Assembly (NCBI RefSeq): GCF_014196425.1 | Contig: NZ_JACIDR010000001.1 | Location: 868,001 to 932,000, forward strand | Reading direction: 5' to 3' | DNA length: 64,000 nt | From: Hansschlegelia beijingensis | GTDB taxonomy: Bacteria; Pseudomonadota; Alphaproteobacteria; Rhizobiales; Methylopilaceae | Shown: in pieces, positions 35,448-44,839 of the stretch | How positions within the stretch are numbered: the stretch's first letter is position 1 | Layout of the letters: each line of letters opens with the position of its first letter | Program-made: the position numbers and the translations under genes | The notes under the pieces: model-generated | The model's database searches: none | What the model was told of the DNA's origin: nothing | Seen by the model: the letters and a program-made list of their open reading frames with translations, nothing else

Positions 35448-36333
35448 CGAGCCGCTCCAGCAGAGGCGCGACCCGCTCGGGCCCCGCGGCCGCGTCGATC
35501 GAGATCACCGGCACTCCGAGCCCCATCAGGCGCTCACGCCGGAAGTCGGCGCGCGCATCGCCGCCGCGGCGTCCCGAGAGCCAGCCGCTGCGGCCGTCGC
35601 GGGACAGAAACGCATAGGCGCCGCGGGGCGCGTCGCGCTCGAATGCGTCCGTCACGAGCAGAACCGCGATCGAGACGCGGGTCGAGGCGGCCCGGACGAC
35701 CTCGTCGAACCGCAGCCCCGGCTCGTCGAGCCCGCTGGCGAGGATCAGATGGCCGCCGCGGGGAAGCGCCCCGACGGCGATCTCGAGCGCGTCCGCAAGC
35801 GGCGGATCGGGTTGGTCCGGGGCGGCCAGAGCCTCCGCATGGGCGCGCGCCATGACGCCGATGACGCCGTTCATGGCTCGCTCGCCGCCTTTGGGGCGGG
35901 CGAAATCGGGCTCGCCCGCGCCGGCCGCCAGCAGACCGATCCGGCCGCCTTCGGCGGCGGCCCGCCAGCCGACGAGCGCCAGCGCCTCGGCCGCCGCGAC
36001 CGAGCGAAAGGCGCGGCGGGTGCCGAACAGCATCGCCGGCCTGAAATCGGCGACCAGCAGCACGGCGCGCTCGCGCTCGTCCCGGAAGGTGCGCGTATGA
36101 AGCTCGCCGGTGCGCGCCGTCGCGTTGCGGTCGATGTGCCTGATGTCGTCGCCGTCGATCCAGGGGCGCACGTCGTCGATCTCGCTGCCGCGTCCGCGGC
36201 GGCGGGTGACGATGCCCCCCGGCCGGGCCGCGAGCCGGCGCGACGAAGACGCCGGCGCGCCGCGCGCGAGGTGGCGCAGCCCCAGGAGCGCGGCGGCGTC
36301 GACGTCGACCCCCGGAACCGGAACGCCCTCCAC
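35434..36333 (-). CDS. DUF58 domain protein (MxaS-like)
   Basis: A 299-residue cytoplasmic protein with the DUF58 signature: basic GRGSEIDDVRPWIDGDDIRHIDRNATARTGELHTRTFRDERER, then a vWA-like fold (VLLVADFRPAM) with degenerate MIDAS. DUF58 proteins always accompany MoxR ATPases. The start is GTG at 36333, nine bases after the moxR stop. Confidence 0.78.
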   Translation of the reverse strand: MEGVPVPGVDVDAAALLGLRHLARGAPASSSRRLAARPGGIVTRRRGRGSEIDDVRPWIDGDDIRHIDRNATARTGELHTRTFRDERERAVLLVADFRPAMLFGTRRAFRSVAAAEALALVGWRAAAEGGRIGLLAAGAGEPDFARPKGGERAMNGVIGVMARAHAEALAAPDQPDPPLADALEIAVGALPRGGHLILASGLDEPGLRFDEVVRAASTRVSIAVLLVTDAFERDAPRGAYAFLSRDGRSGWLSGRRGGDARADFRRERLMGLGVPVISIDAAAGPERVAPLLERLDAVH

Positions 36334-36342
36334 CGCGGCTTC

Positions 36343-37347
36343 CTAGAGCGGCCGCACCTGGTCGAGCAGCGGCGCGACCAGGTCGCGCGCCGTCCGACCG
36401 TCCGCGGCGGCCCGCCAGGTCAGCACCAGTCGATGAGCGAGAGTGTCTTCCGCCAGTCCGGCGACGTCGTCCGGCGTGACGTGGTCCCGGCCGTCGAGAT
36501 AGGCGCGGGCCTTGGACGCTGCGGCGAGCGAGAGCGTGCCCCGCGGCGACACCGGATACTCGATCGCCCGCCTGACCTCCGGCACGGTGTCAGGCTCGCG
36601 CGTCGCGGACACGATGCGGACGATATAGTCCTTGATCGCCGGCGCGAGATGGATGTTGGCGACGTCGCGCCGTGCGCGTCGGACCTCGTCGGCCGTCAGG
36701 CGGACCCCGAGCGGCTGTTCGTGCCCAATCGCCTCGCGCTCCACCAGATCGAGAATCAGACGTTCCGACGCCGCGTCCGGAAGGTCGACCACGACGTGCA
36801 GCAGGAAGCGGTCGAGCTGCGCTTCCGGCAGCGGGAACGTTCCTTCGTGCTCGATCGGGTTCTGGGTGGCCACCACCATGAACGGGTCCGGCAGCGGGTA
36901 GGTGTTCGCCCCCGCGGTCACCTGCCGTTCGGCCATCGCCTCGAGCAGCGCCGACTGCACCTTCGGAGGGGCCCGGTTGATCTCGTCCACCAGCACCAGC
37001 GAATGGAAGATGGGTCCCTGCAGGAACTCGAAGCGGCCCTGGTCCGGGCGCCAGACGGTGGTTCCCGTCAGATCCGCGGGCATCAGGTCGGGCGTGCACT
37101 GGATGCGGGCGAACGAGGCCTCAAGCCCGGAGGACAGACGCTTCACGGCGCGGGTCTTGGCGAGCCCGGGAGCGCCTTCCACGAGGACATGTCCGCCGGT
37201 CAGGAGCCCGATCAGAAGCCGCTCGATGAGCCCCGAGACGCCGATCAGGCCGTCCTCCAGTCCGCGCCGGAGGGCGCCGACCCGCTCCCGCAGCGCCGCG
37301 TCAGCCGCATCTCCGACGGCCGTGACGGCTTTCTCCTGAATGTTCAT
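36343..37347 (-). CDS. MoxR-family AAA+ ATPase
   Basis: A 334-residue MoxR ATPase. The Walker A is EGAPGLAKT (57-65), Walker B LVLVDEINRAPPK, and ATQNPIEHEGTFPLPEAQLDRFLL is the family's diagnostic stretch. MoxR proteins act as chaperone-like remodellers with vWA partners, which follow in the same operon. The methanol-dehydrogenase version is MxaR. First gene of the six-gene operon. Confidence 0.88.
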   Translation of the reverse strand: MNIQEKAVTAVGDAADAALRERVGALRRGLEDGLIGVSGLIERLLIGLLTGGHVLVEGAPGLAKTRAVKRLSSGLEASFARIQCTPDLMPADLTGTTVWRPDQGRFEFLQGPIFHSLVLVDEINRAPPKVQSALLEAMAERQVTAGANTYPLPDPFMVVATQNPIEHEGTFPLPEAQLDRFLLHVVVDLPDAASERLILDLVEREAIGHEQPLGVRLTADEVRRARRDVANIHLAPAIKDYIVRIVSATREPDTVPEVRRAIEYPVSPRGTLSLAAASKARAYLDGRDHVTPDDVAGLAEDTLAHRLVLTWRAAADGRTARDLVAPLLDQVRPL

Positions 37348-37610
37348 GAGGGCCGGGGGCTTCGGCGCGGGGTGCGTCGCCCGAGCGCCGCGCGATGTTG
37401 GCCGATCCGCATGATTCTTCGACGCTCCTCACACAGCCTCTTAGGGCCTTATTAGGATCACGCCCGTTCCACGCAGCCGCGTCAATACGGCAGCGCGATT
37501 AAAGCCCGCGACATGCAACTTGGCCGTGGCGACGCTGCAGGTCGACAGCGGGCGCCCGGATGATATCTGATGCCTCTCGTGCGGCAGCGCCTTCAAGACG
37601 CGAGGTTTTC

Positions 37611-38618
37611 ATGGACATCGGGGTGATCGGTCTTGGCCGCATGGGCGGGAACATCGTCCGCCGCCTGATGGACGGCGGCCACCGCTGCGCCGTGTTCGAC
37701 GTCAATCCGCAGGCCGTCGCCGACCTCGCGAAGGAGGGCGCCACGCCGGCGGCCTCGATCGAAGAGCTCGTGGCGGCCTTGCCGGCGCCGCGTGCGGTCT
37801 GGGTGATGCTGCCGGAGGGCAAGATCACCGGGGACGCGATCGCGACGCTCGGCGAGACGCTCGCCCCGGGCGACGTCGTCATCGACGGCGGCAACTCCTT
37901 CTACAAGGACGACATCAGGCGCGCGGCCGAGCTGGCCGAGAAACAGGTGATGTTCGTCGACGCGGGCACGTCGGGCGGCATCTGGGGGCGCGAACGCGGC
38001 TACTGCCTGATGATCGGGGGCGACGAGGAGGTCGTGCGGCGGCTCGATCCCATCTTCGCGACTCTCGCGCCGGGCAGGGGTGAGATACCGCCGACGCCGG
38101 GGCGCGAGGCGCGGGATCCGAGGGTGGAGCAAGGCTACATGCGCTGCGGGCCGGTCGGCGCCGGCCACTTCGTGAAGATGGTCCACAACGGCATCGAGTA
38201 CGGCCTGATGCAGGCCTATGCGGAAGGCTTCGACGTCTTGCGGAGCAAAGGCTCCGCCGAGTTGCCCGAGGACCGGCGCTATCAGATCGACGTCGCCGAC
38301 GTCGCCGAGCTCTGGCGACGCGGCAGCGTGGTGTCTTCGTGGTTGCTCGATCTCACCGCGATCGCGCTGGCCGACGATCCGAAGCTCGATGGCTTCGCGG
38401 GTCGCGTCGCGGATTCGGGGGAGGGACGCTGGACCATCGAAGCGGCGATCGAGGAGGCCGTTCCGGTGGACGTGCTGGCGACGGCGCTGTTCGCGCGCTT
38501 CCGCTCGCGGGTCGACAACTCGTTCGCCGACCGCATCCTGTCCGCGATGCGCCGCCAGTTCGGAGGCCATGCGGAAGCCCCGGCGGGCGTCGGCGAGACG
38601 AAGAAGGTCAGGACGTGA
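37611..38618 (+). CDS. gnd: 6-phosphogluconate dehydrogenase, short form
   Basis: A 335-residue decarboxylating dehydrogenase that turns 6-phosphogluconate into ribulose 5-phosphate and CO2. The nucleotide motif [16 protein letters not shown] opens the protein; [20 protein letters not shown] and the active-site [20 protein letters not shown] follow. The short form often prefers NAD. I chose the ATG at 37611 because the family starts with [12 protein letters not shown]. It is monocistronic and convergent with an RND gene, 5 bp apart. Confidence 0.88.
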   Translation: MDIGVIGLGRMGGNIVRRLMDGGHRCAVFDVNPQAVADLAKEGATPAASIEELVAALPAPRAVWVMLPEGKITGDAIATLGETLAPGDVVIDGGNSFYKDDIRRAAELAEKQVMFVDAGTSGGIWGRERGYCLMIGGDEEVVRRLDPIFATLAPGRGEIPPTPGREARDPRVEQGYMRCGPVGAGHFVKMVHNGIEYGLMQAYAEGFDVLRSKGSAELPEDRRYQIDVADVAELWRRGSVVSSWLLDLTAIALADDPKLDGFAGRVADSGEGRWTIEAAIEEAVPVDVLATALFARFRSRVDNSFADRILSAMRRQFGGHAEAPAGVGETKKVRT

Positions 38619-38623
38619 CGGCG

Positions 38624-41600
38624 TCACTCCGCCGGCTGGAGCTCTGAGGGGGCCGTCCTCTTCCGCCGCCTCAGCCGGTCGAGCAGCAGGTAGATCGCCG
38701 GCGTCGTGTAGAGCGTCAGGGCCTGTGAGACGATCAGGCCGCCGACGATCGTGATCCCAAGCGGCCGCCGCAGCTCGGAGCCGGGACCTTCGCCGAAGGC
38801 GAGGGGAAGGGCGCCGAGGAGCGCCGCGAAAGTCGTCATCAGGATCGGCCGGAAGCGCACGCGGGCGGCCTCCACGATCGAGTCATGCGGAGACAGGCCC
38901 ATCGTGCGCTCGGCCGTCAGGGCGAAGTCGACCAGCATGATGCCGTTCTTCTTCACCAGCCCGATCAGCAGGATGATGCCGACCAGCGCGATCAGGGTCA
39001 GGTCGTAGCCGACGAACTGCAGTGCGAGCAGCGCCCCGAGGCCGGCCGGGGGCAAGGTGGAGAGGATCGTCAGCGGGTGGACGTAGCTCTCATAGAGCAC
39101 GCCGAGCACCAGATAGATCGCCACCAGCGCAGCCAGGATGGTGAGGGGCTGGCTCGACGCGGACGCCGCGAACTGGGCCGCGTCGCCGGCGAACTCGGCG
39201 TTCACTCCGTCGGGCAGCCGCATTTCCGCGACGGCGCGGGACACGGCCTCCATCGCGTCGCCTGCGGACGCGTCCGGCGCCACGTCGTAGGTGATGGTGA
39301 TCGCGGGATACTGGCCCTGATGGTTCACCGTAAGCGGCGCGACGCGACGCGTCATGGTGGCGACGGTGGAGAGCGGGATCTGTGCCCCCGAGCTCGTGGG
39401 CACGTGGATCTTGAGCACGTCCGCCGAGTCGTCCGCCTGGTCCGGCGCAAGCTCGATGACCACCCGGTACTGGTTCCGGCGACCGTAGATCACCGAGATC
39501 TGACGCTGCGAGAAGGCGGTGTTCAGCGCCGCGTCTATCGCTTCGATCGAGACGCCCAGCCGGGACGCGGCGTCCCGGTCGATGTCGAGCCGCAGGTCGA
39601 TGCCGTTCGCCTCGCGATCGGTCGCTACGTCGCGCAGGCCGGGAATTCTGCGGAGCCTCTCCACCACCCGGGGCGCAGTCTCCTGCAGCAGATCGAGGTC
39701 GTGGGACCACAGCGTGAACTGGTACTGCGAGCGGCCCTGCCGGCCGCCGGCGCGGATGTCCTGCTGCAGGCTCAGGAACACGCGGAGGCCGGGAATCTCC
39801 GAGAGCGGCTTGCGAAGACGCTCGATCACGGCGTTCGCGCCCGGCCGTTCGCCAGACGGCTTCAAGGCGATCTGGATTCGGCCCTGGTTGGAGACGCTGC
39901 GGCCCCCGCCGACCGAGGGCGCGACGGACTCCACCGCGGGGTCGGCCGCGATGATGTCGGCCGCCTTCTTCTGAAGCTCCGACATGGCGGCGAAGGAGAC
40001 GTCGGGCGCCGCCTCGGTGAAGGCGTTCACGATCCCGGTGTCGTCCTGCGGCAGGAAACCCTTGGGCATCGCGATGTAGAGGTGAACGCTCCAGGCGACC
40101 GCGCCGAGCATCAGCAACGCCATCAGCCAGGGCGCTTTCATCGCCACGCGGAGACTGCGCGCGTAGCCGTCGGCGAGGCGATCCACGAGTCCGCGTCGCC
40201 GCTCGGCCGGCTCGGGCCGCAGCAACTGGCCGCAGATCATCGGCGTCACGGTGAGCGACACCACCGTCGAGACGACGATCGCGAACACCAGCGTCATCGA
40301 AAACTCGAAGAACAGCCGGCCTGCGATGCCGCCGAGGAACAGCAGCGGGATGAAGGCCGCGATCAGCGATATCGAGATCGCCAGCACCGTGAAAGCTATC
40401 TCCCGCGCTCCCGCGAGCGCCGCCTCGAACGGCGACATGCCCTTCTCGAGATTGCGGTAGGCGTTCTCGATCATGACGATGGCGTCGTCGACGACGAACC
40501 CGACCGCGACGGCGAGCGCCATCAGAGACAGGTTGTCGATCGAGAAGCCGAAGACCCACATCCCCGCGAAGGAGCCGGCGAGCGCCAGCGGCACGGTCAC
40601 GCCGGCCGCGAAGGTCGGCGCGAGACGCTTCAGGAACGCCAGCACCACCAGCATCACGAGGGCGATCGAGAGCAGCAGGGTCTTCTGCATGTCCTCGACG
40701 CTCGCGCGGATGGTGGCGGTCCGGTCCACCAGCACCGTCACGTCGATCGCCGCCGGTATCCAGCGCGACAGGTTCGGCAGCAGCGCCTTCACGCCGTCGA
40801 CGGTCTTGAGCACGTTGGCGTCCGGCTGCTTCGTGACGTTGACCAGGACGGCCGGCTTGCCGTTGAACCAGCCGCCGGTGCGCTCGTTGCGGGTTCCGGC
40901 CGCGACGTCGGCGACGTCGCCGAGCCGCACGGTCGCGCCGTTCGAGGTCCGGACGACGATGTCGCGGTAGCGCTCCGGATCCTGACCGAGCTCGCCATCC
41001 AGCGCGATCGCCATCTGGCGCTTGTCGTCCGAGAGGGCGCCGACCGGCGCGAGAACGTTGGCGTTGTCGATCGCCGAACGGACATCGTCCAGCGAGAGCC
41101 CCATCGCGGCCAGCCGGTCAGGATCGAGCCGGACCCGCACGGCGGGCTGCTCGGCGCCCGCGACGCTCACCTCGCCGACGCCGGCCACCTGGGACAGGCG
41201 TTGCACCAGAACGCTGTCGGCCGCGTCGTAGATGCGGCTCGTCGGCAGCGCGTCGGAGGTCAGCGCAAGGACGAGAACCGGGGAGGCCGCCGGATTGATC
41301 TTCCGGAACGTCGGAAGGTTCGGCATGTCGGACGGCAGATCGACGGAGGCCTCGTTGAGCGCCGCCTGCACGTCCCTGGCCGCGTCGTCGATGTTGCGGT
41401 TGAGGTCGAAGATCACCGCGATCCGGGTCGAGCCGAGAGCCGATGTGGAGGTGAGCTCGCTCACGCCGGCGATCGCGCCGAGCGCCCGCTCGAGAGGCGC
41501 CGCGACGGTCGCCGCCATGACGCTCGGGTCGGCGCCGGGACGGCTCGCCTGCACGAAGATCGCCGGGAACTCGACGTTCGGCACGCTCGCGACCGGCAGC

Positions 41601-41692
41601 CGCGCATAAGCGGCGATGCCGATCAGCATGAGCCCGATCGCCAGGAGCGTGGTCCCCACGGGTCGGCGGATGAAGGGCGCGGAGAGCGACAT
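38624..41692 (-). CDS. mdtC: RND multidrug efflux permease (MdtC-like)
   Basis: A 1022-residue inner-membrane proton antiporter of the HAE1 group with the twelve-helix, two-porter-domain RND layout. The proton-relay aspartates are in GFVVDDAIVMIEN. N-terminus MSLSAPFIRRPVGTTLLAIGLM and the end PLGITIVGGLIVSQALTLYTTPAIYLLLDRL are typical. It follows the MdtB-like gene by 41 bp. In E. coli MdtB and MdtC form a mixed trimer that exports bile salts and novobiocin; the substrate here is not known. Confidence 0.85.
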   Translation of the reverse strand: MSLSAPFIRRPVGTTLLAIGLMLIGIAAYARLPVASVPNVEFPAIFVQASRPGADPSVMAATVAAPLERALGAIAGVSELTSTSALGSTRIAVIFDLNRNIDDAARDVQAALNEASVDLPSDMPNLPTFRKINPAASPVLVLALTSDALPTSRIYDAADSVLVQRLSQVAGVGEVSVAGAEQPAVRVRLDPDRLAAMGLSLDDVRSAIDNANVLAPVGALSDDKRQMAIALDGELGQDPERYRDIVVRTSNGATVRLGDVADVAAGTRNERTGGWFNGKPAVLVNVTKQPDANVLKTVDGVKALLPNLSRWIPAAIDVTVLVDRTATIRASVEDMQKTLLLSIALVMLVVLAFLKRLAPTFAAGVTVPLALAGSFAGMWVFGFSIDNLSLMALAVAVGFVVDDAIVMIENAYRNLEKGMSPFEAALAGAREIAFTVLAISISLIAAFIPLLFLGGIAGRLFFEFSMTLVFAIVVSTVVSLTVTPMICGQLLRPEPAERRRGLVDRLADGYARSLRVAMKAPWLMALLMLGAVAWSVHLYIAMPKGFLPQDDTGIVNAFTEAAPDVSFAAMSELQKKAADIIAADPAVESVAPSVGGGRSVSNQGRIQIALKPSGERPGANAVIERLRKPLSEIPGLRVFLSLQQDIRAGGRQGRSQYQFTLWSHDLDLLQETAPRVVERLRRIPGLRDVATDREANGIDLRLDIDRDAASRLGVSIEAIDAALNTAFSQRQISVIYGRRNQYRVVIELAPDQADDSADVLKIHVPTSSGAQIPLSTVATMTRRVAPLTVNHQGQYPAITITYDVAPDASAGDAMEAVSRAVAEMRLPDGVNAEFAGDAAQFAASASSQPLTILAALVAIYLVLGVLYESYVHPLTILSTLPPAGLGALLALQFVGYDLTLIALVGIILLIGLVKKNGIMLVDFALTAERTMGLSPHDSIVEAARVRFRPILMTTFAALLGALPLAFGEGPGSELRRPLGITIVGGLIVSQALTLYTTPAIYLLLDRLRRRKRTAPSELQPAE

Positions 41693-41733
41693 CTAGCCGA
41701 CCGTGTCGTGATGATCGGGCCGGACCGCGCGGT

Positions 41734-44700
41734 TCATTCGGCCGGCTCCACGCGGTGCTGCGCGGGACGCCCGACGACGGCGAGCCGGAGGCGCTCCATG
41801 GCCAGATAGACGACAGGCGTGGTGTAGAGGGTCAGCAACTGGCTCAGCAGCAGGCCGCCGATGATGGTGACGCCGAGCGGCGTCCGGAGCTCGGCCCCGG
41901 GCCCGGTCGCGAGGGCCAGCGGCAGGGCGCCCAGCAGGGCGGCGAGCGTCGTCATCATGATGGGGCGGAAGCGCAGCGCGGCCGCCTCGACGATCGACTC
42001 CTCCGGCGAGAGCCCGCGCTCGCGCTCGGCGTCGAGCGCGAAGTCGATCATCATGATCGCGTTCTTCTTCACGATGCCCATCAGCAGGATCACGCCGATC
42101 AGCGCGACGATCGACAGCTCCATCCCGAACAGCTCGAGCGCGATGAGCGCTCCGACGCCGGCTGACGGCAGCGTGGAGAGGATCGTGAGCGGATGGATGA
42201 AGCTCTCGTAGAGCACGCCGAGGACGATGTAGATCGCGACCACGGCCGCGAGCACGAGCCATGGCTGGCCCGCGAGAGACTGCGCGAATTCGGCGGCGTC
42301 GCCCGAGAAGCTTCCGACGGCGGTCGGGGGCAGCGAGATGTCCGCCTCCGCCTGCTGGATGATCTCCACCGCGTCGCTCAGAGAAGCGTCTCCGGCCAGA
42401 TCGAAGGAGATCGTGACGGCCGGGAACTGCTCCTCGTTGGTGACGACGAGGTTGGCCGGCTCCACCGCCACCTCCGCGATCGCCGAGAGCGGCACCGGCT
42501 GCCCGCCCGAGGACGACACATAGAGGCTCTTGAGCGCGTCGGGGTCCTTGGCCTGGCCGGGCGTCGCCTCGAGCACCACGCGGTACTGGTTCGCCTGCCC
42601 GTAGATCGTCGAGATCTGGCGCTGGCCGTAGGCGTCGTAGAGCGCGTCGGCGATCGACTGCATCGTCACCCCGAGCCTTCCGGCCGAGGTGCGATCGACG
42701 GTCACGCGCGCCTGAAGTCCGCCGGGCCGCGCGTCCGAGCCGACATTGCGCAGTTTCGGCGAGGCCTGGAGCCTTTCGACGAGCAGCGCGGCGGAGCGGG
42801 CGAGCTCCGCGGCGTCCTGATCGGTCAGCGTGTACTGGTAGCGCGCGCGCGACGACCGGGTGGAGACCTGCAGGTCCTGCACGGACTGGAAGACCACCGA
42901 GAGTCCGGGGATCGTGGCGGCCGCCCGCTCCAGCCGCGCGATCACCTCGGGCGCCGGATCGTCCCGCGCGGCGTGCGGCTTCAGCACGATCGAGAGTCTG
43001 CCGGCGTTGGGCGTCGCGGTCTGATCGCTGACGCCCAGCACCGACACGACGTTCTGGACCGCCGGGTCCTTCCGGACGAGCGCCACCAGCTCCGCGTCGC
43101 GCCGCTGCAGTTCAGGGAAGGAGACGTCCTGCTCCGCCTCGATGGTGGCGGTGATCAGGCCCGAATCCTCCTCGGGCAGAAAGCCTTTCGGCGCGATCAC
43201 GTAGAGCCACGCGGTCGCCGCGAGGGTCGCAAGCGTCAGCAGCAGCATCAGCGTCTGGTGGCGGATCACCACCCGGAGCGACTTCCGGTAGCCCTCGATG
43301 AAGCGCGTGGTGGCGCGTTCGGCCGCCGCGCCCAGGCGCGACTTCGACGCCTTCGGCGCGCGCAGCAGCCGCCCGCACATCATCGGCGTCAGGGTGAGCG
43401 AGATCACCATGGAGACGATGACGGCGATCGTCAGCGTCGCCGCGAACTCCCGGAACACGCGCCCGATAAGGCCGCTCATGAACAGCAGAGGGATGAACAC
43501 CGCGACGAGGGACGCCGTCAGCGAGACGATCGTGAAGCCGATCTCGCGGGCGCCGTCATAAGCCGCCTTGAGCGGCGGAGAACCCTCTTCGATGTGGCGC
43601 GACACGTTCTCGATCATGACGATCGCGTCGTCGACGATGAAGCCTGCGCCGACCACCAGCGCCATCAGGGAGAGGTTGTCGACGCTGTAGCCGAAGGCCC
43701 ACATCACCGCGAAGGTCGCGATCAGGGACAGGGGCAGGGCGACGCCGGCGATCAGCGTCGCCCGGAACGTCCGCAGGAACAGCAGGACGACCAGCACCAC
43801 CAGGCCGACGGAGAGCGCCAGCGTGAACTGAACCTCGTGCAGCGAGGCCTTGATGGCGTCCGTGCGGTCGTCGACCACCGCCAGCCGCACGCCGGCCGGC
43901 ATCGCCCGCTGGATCTCCGGTAGCTGGCGCCGAAGGGCGTCGACGGTCGCGACCGTGTTGGCGCCGGGCTGGCGCAGCACGTCGATGACGATCGCCGGCC
44001 GCCCCTGGAAGCTCGCGGCGACCTGATTGTCCTCGAGCCCGTCGACCACGTCCGCCACGTCGCGCAGCTTGACCGGCACGCCGTTGCTGATCGCGACCAC
44101 GACGTCCGAATAGGCTTGCGCCGTGTTGATCTGGTCGTTCGCCGAGATCGTGAAGGACTGTCGCTGGCCGTCGATCGAGCCCTTCGGACCGGCCACGCTG
44201 GCGCCCGCGATCGCGGTCCGCAGCGTCTCGAGGCTCAACCCGTAGGCGGCGAGGCGACGGACGTCGGCCTGCACGCGTACCGCAGGCTTCACGCCGCCGC
44301 CGACGCTGACCCGGCCCACCCCCGCAACCTCCGCAAGGCGCTGCGCGACCAGCGTGTCGGCGAGATCCGAGACATCGCGGATCGGCATCGTGTCGGAGGT
44401 CAGGGCGACGGTGAGCACCGGCGTGTTCGCCGGGTTCACCTTCGAGAACACCGGCGGGTAGGGGAGGTTCTTCGGAAGCGTCGAGTTGGCGGCGTTGATC
44501 GCGGCCTGCACGTCCTGCGCGGCGCCGTCGACATCGCGGTCGAGATCGAAGCGCAACGTGATCCGGCTGAGCCCGAAGGAACTCGTGGAGGTCATCGCGT
44601 CGAGCGACGGAATCTGGCCGAGCTGGCGTTCGAGCGGCGCCGTGACCAGCGAGGCCATGGTCTGCGGATTTGCGCCCGGCAGCCGGGTGGTCACCTGGAT

Positions 44701-44832
44701 CGTCGGGAAGTCGACCTGCGGCAGCGACGAGACGGGCAGCTGCAGGTAACCGAGCACGCCGGCGAGCAGCGCCGCGAAGGCGAGCAAGGTCGTCGCTACG
44801 GGGCGCGCGATGAAGGGAGCGGATATGTTCAT
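41734..44832 (-). CDS. mdtB: RND multidrug efflux permease (MdtB-like)
   Basis: A 1032-residue RND permease very similar in layout to the following MdtC-like gene. MNISAPFIARPVATTLLAFA sets the start at 44832. The aspartate pair lies in GFIVDDAIVMIENVSRHIEEG. Seven bases separate it from the adaptor gene, and MdtB and MdtC-like proteins most likely assemble together. Confidence 0.87.
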   Translation of the reverse strand: MNISAPFIARPVATTLLAFAALLAGVLGYLQLPVSSLPQVDFPTIQVTTRLPGANPQTMASLVTAPLERQLGQIPSLDAMTSTSSFGLSRITLRFDLDRDVDGAAQDVQAAINAANSTLPKNLPYPPVFSKVNPANTPVLTVALTSDTMPIRDVSDLADTLVAQRLAEVAGVGRVSVGGGVKPAVRVQADVRRLAAYGLSLETLRTAIAGASVAGPKGSIDGQRQSFTISANDQINTAQAYSDVVVAISNGVPVKLRDVADVVDGLEDNQVAASFQGRPAIVIDVLRQPGANTVATVDALRRQLPEIQRAMPAGVRLAVVDDRTDAIKASLHEVQFTLALSVGLVVLVVLLFLRTFRATLIAGVALPLSLIATFAVMWAFGYSVDNLSLMALVVGAGFIVDDAIVMIENVSRHIEEGSPPLKAAYDGAREIGFTIVSLTASLVAVFIPLLFMSGLIGRVFREFAATLTIAVIVSMVISLTLTPMMCGRLLRAPKASKSRLGAAAERATTRFIEGYRKSLRVVIRHQTLMLLLTLATLAATAWLYVIAPKGFLPEEDSGLITATIEAEQDVSFPELQRRDAELVALVRKDPAVQNVVSVLGVSDQTATPNAGRLSIVLKPHAARDDPAPEVIARLERAAATIPGLSVVFQSVQDLQVSTRSSRARYQYTLTDQDAAELARSAALLVERLQASPKLRNVGSDARPGGLQARVTVDRTSAGRLGVTMQSIADALYDAYGQRQISTIYGQANQYRVVLEATPGQAKDPDALKSLYVSSSGGQPVPLSAIAEVAVEPANLVVTNEEQFPAVTISFDLAGDASLSDAVEIIQQAEADISLPPTAVGSFSGDAAEFAQSLAGQPWLVLAAVVAIYIVLGVLYESFIHPLTILSTLPSAGVGALIALELFGMELSIVALIGVILLMGIVKKNAIMMIDFALDAERERGLSPEESIVEAAALRFRPIMMTTLAALLGALPLALATGPGAELRTPLGVTIIGGLLLSQLLTLYTTPVVYLAMERLRLAVVGRPAQHRVEPAE

Positions 44833-44839
44833 CGCGCCG

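Noticed and set aside
38885..41809. A 974-codon open frame opposite the MdtC-like gene
   Set aside because: It is antisense to a clear RND permease. Long antisense frames are expected in high-GC coding DNA, and the translated sequence is low-complexity Arg/His/Asp-rich.
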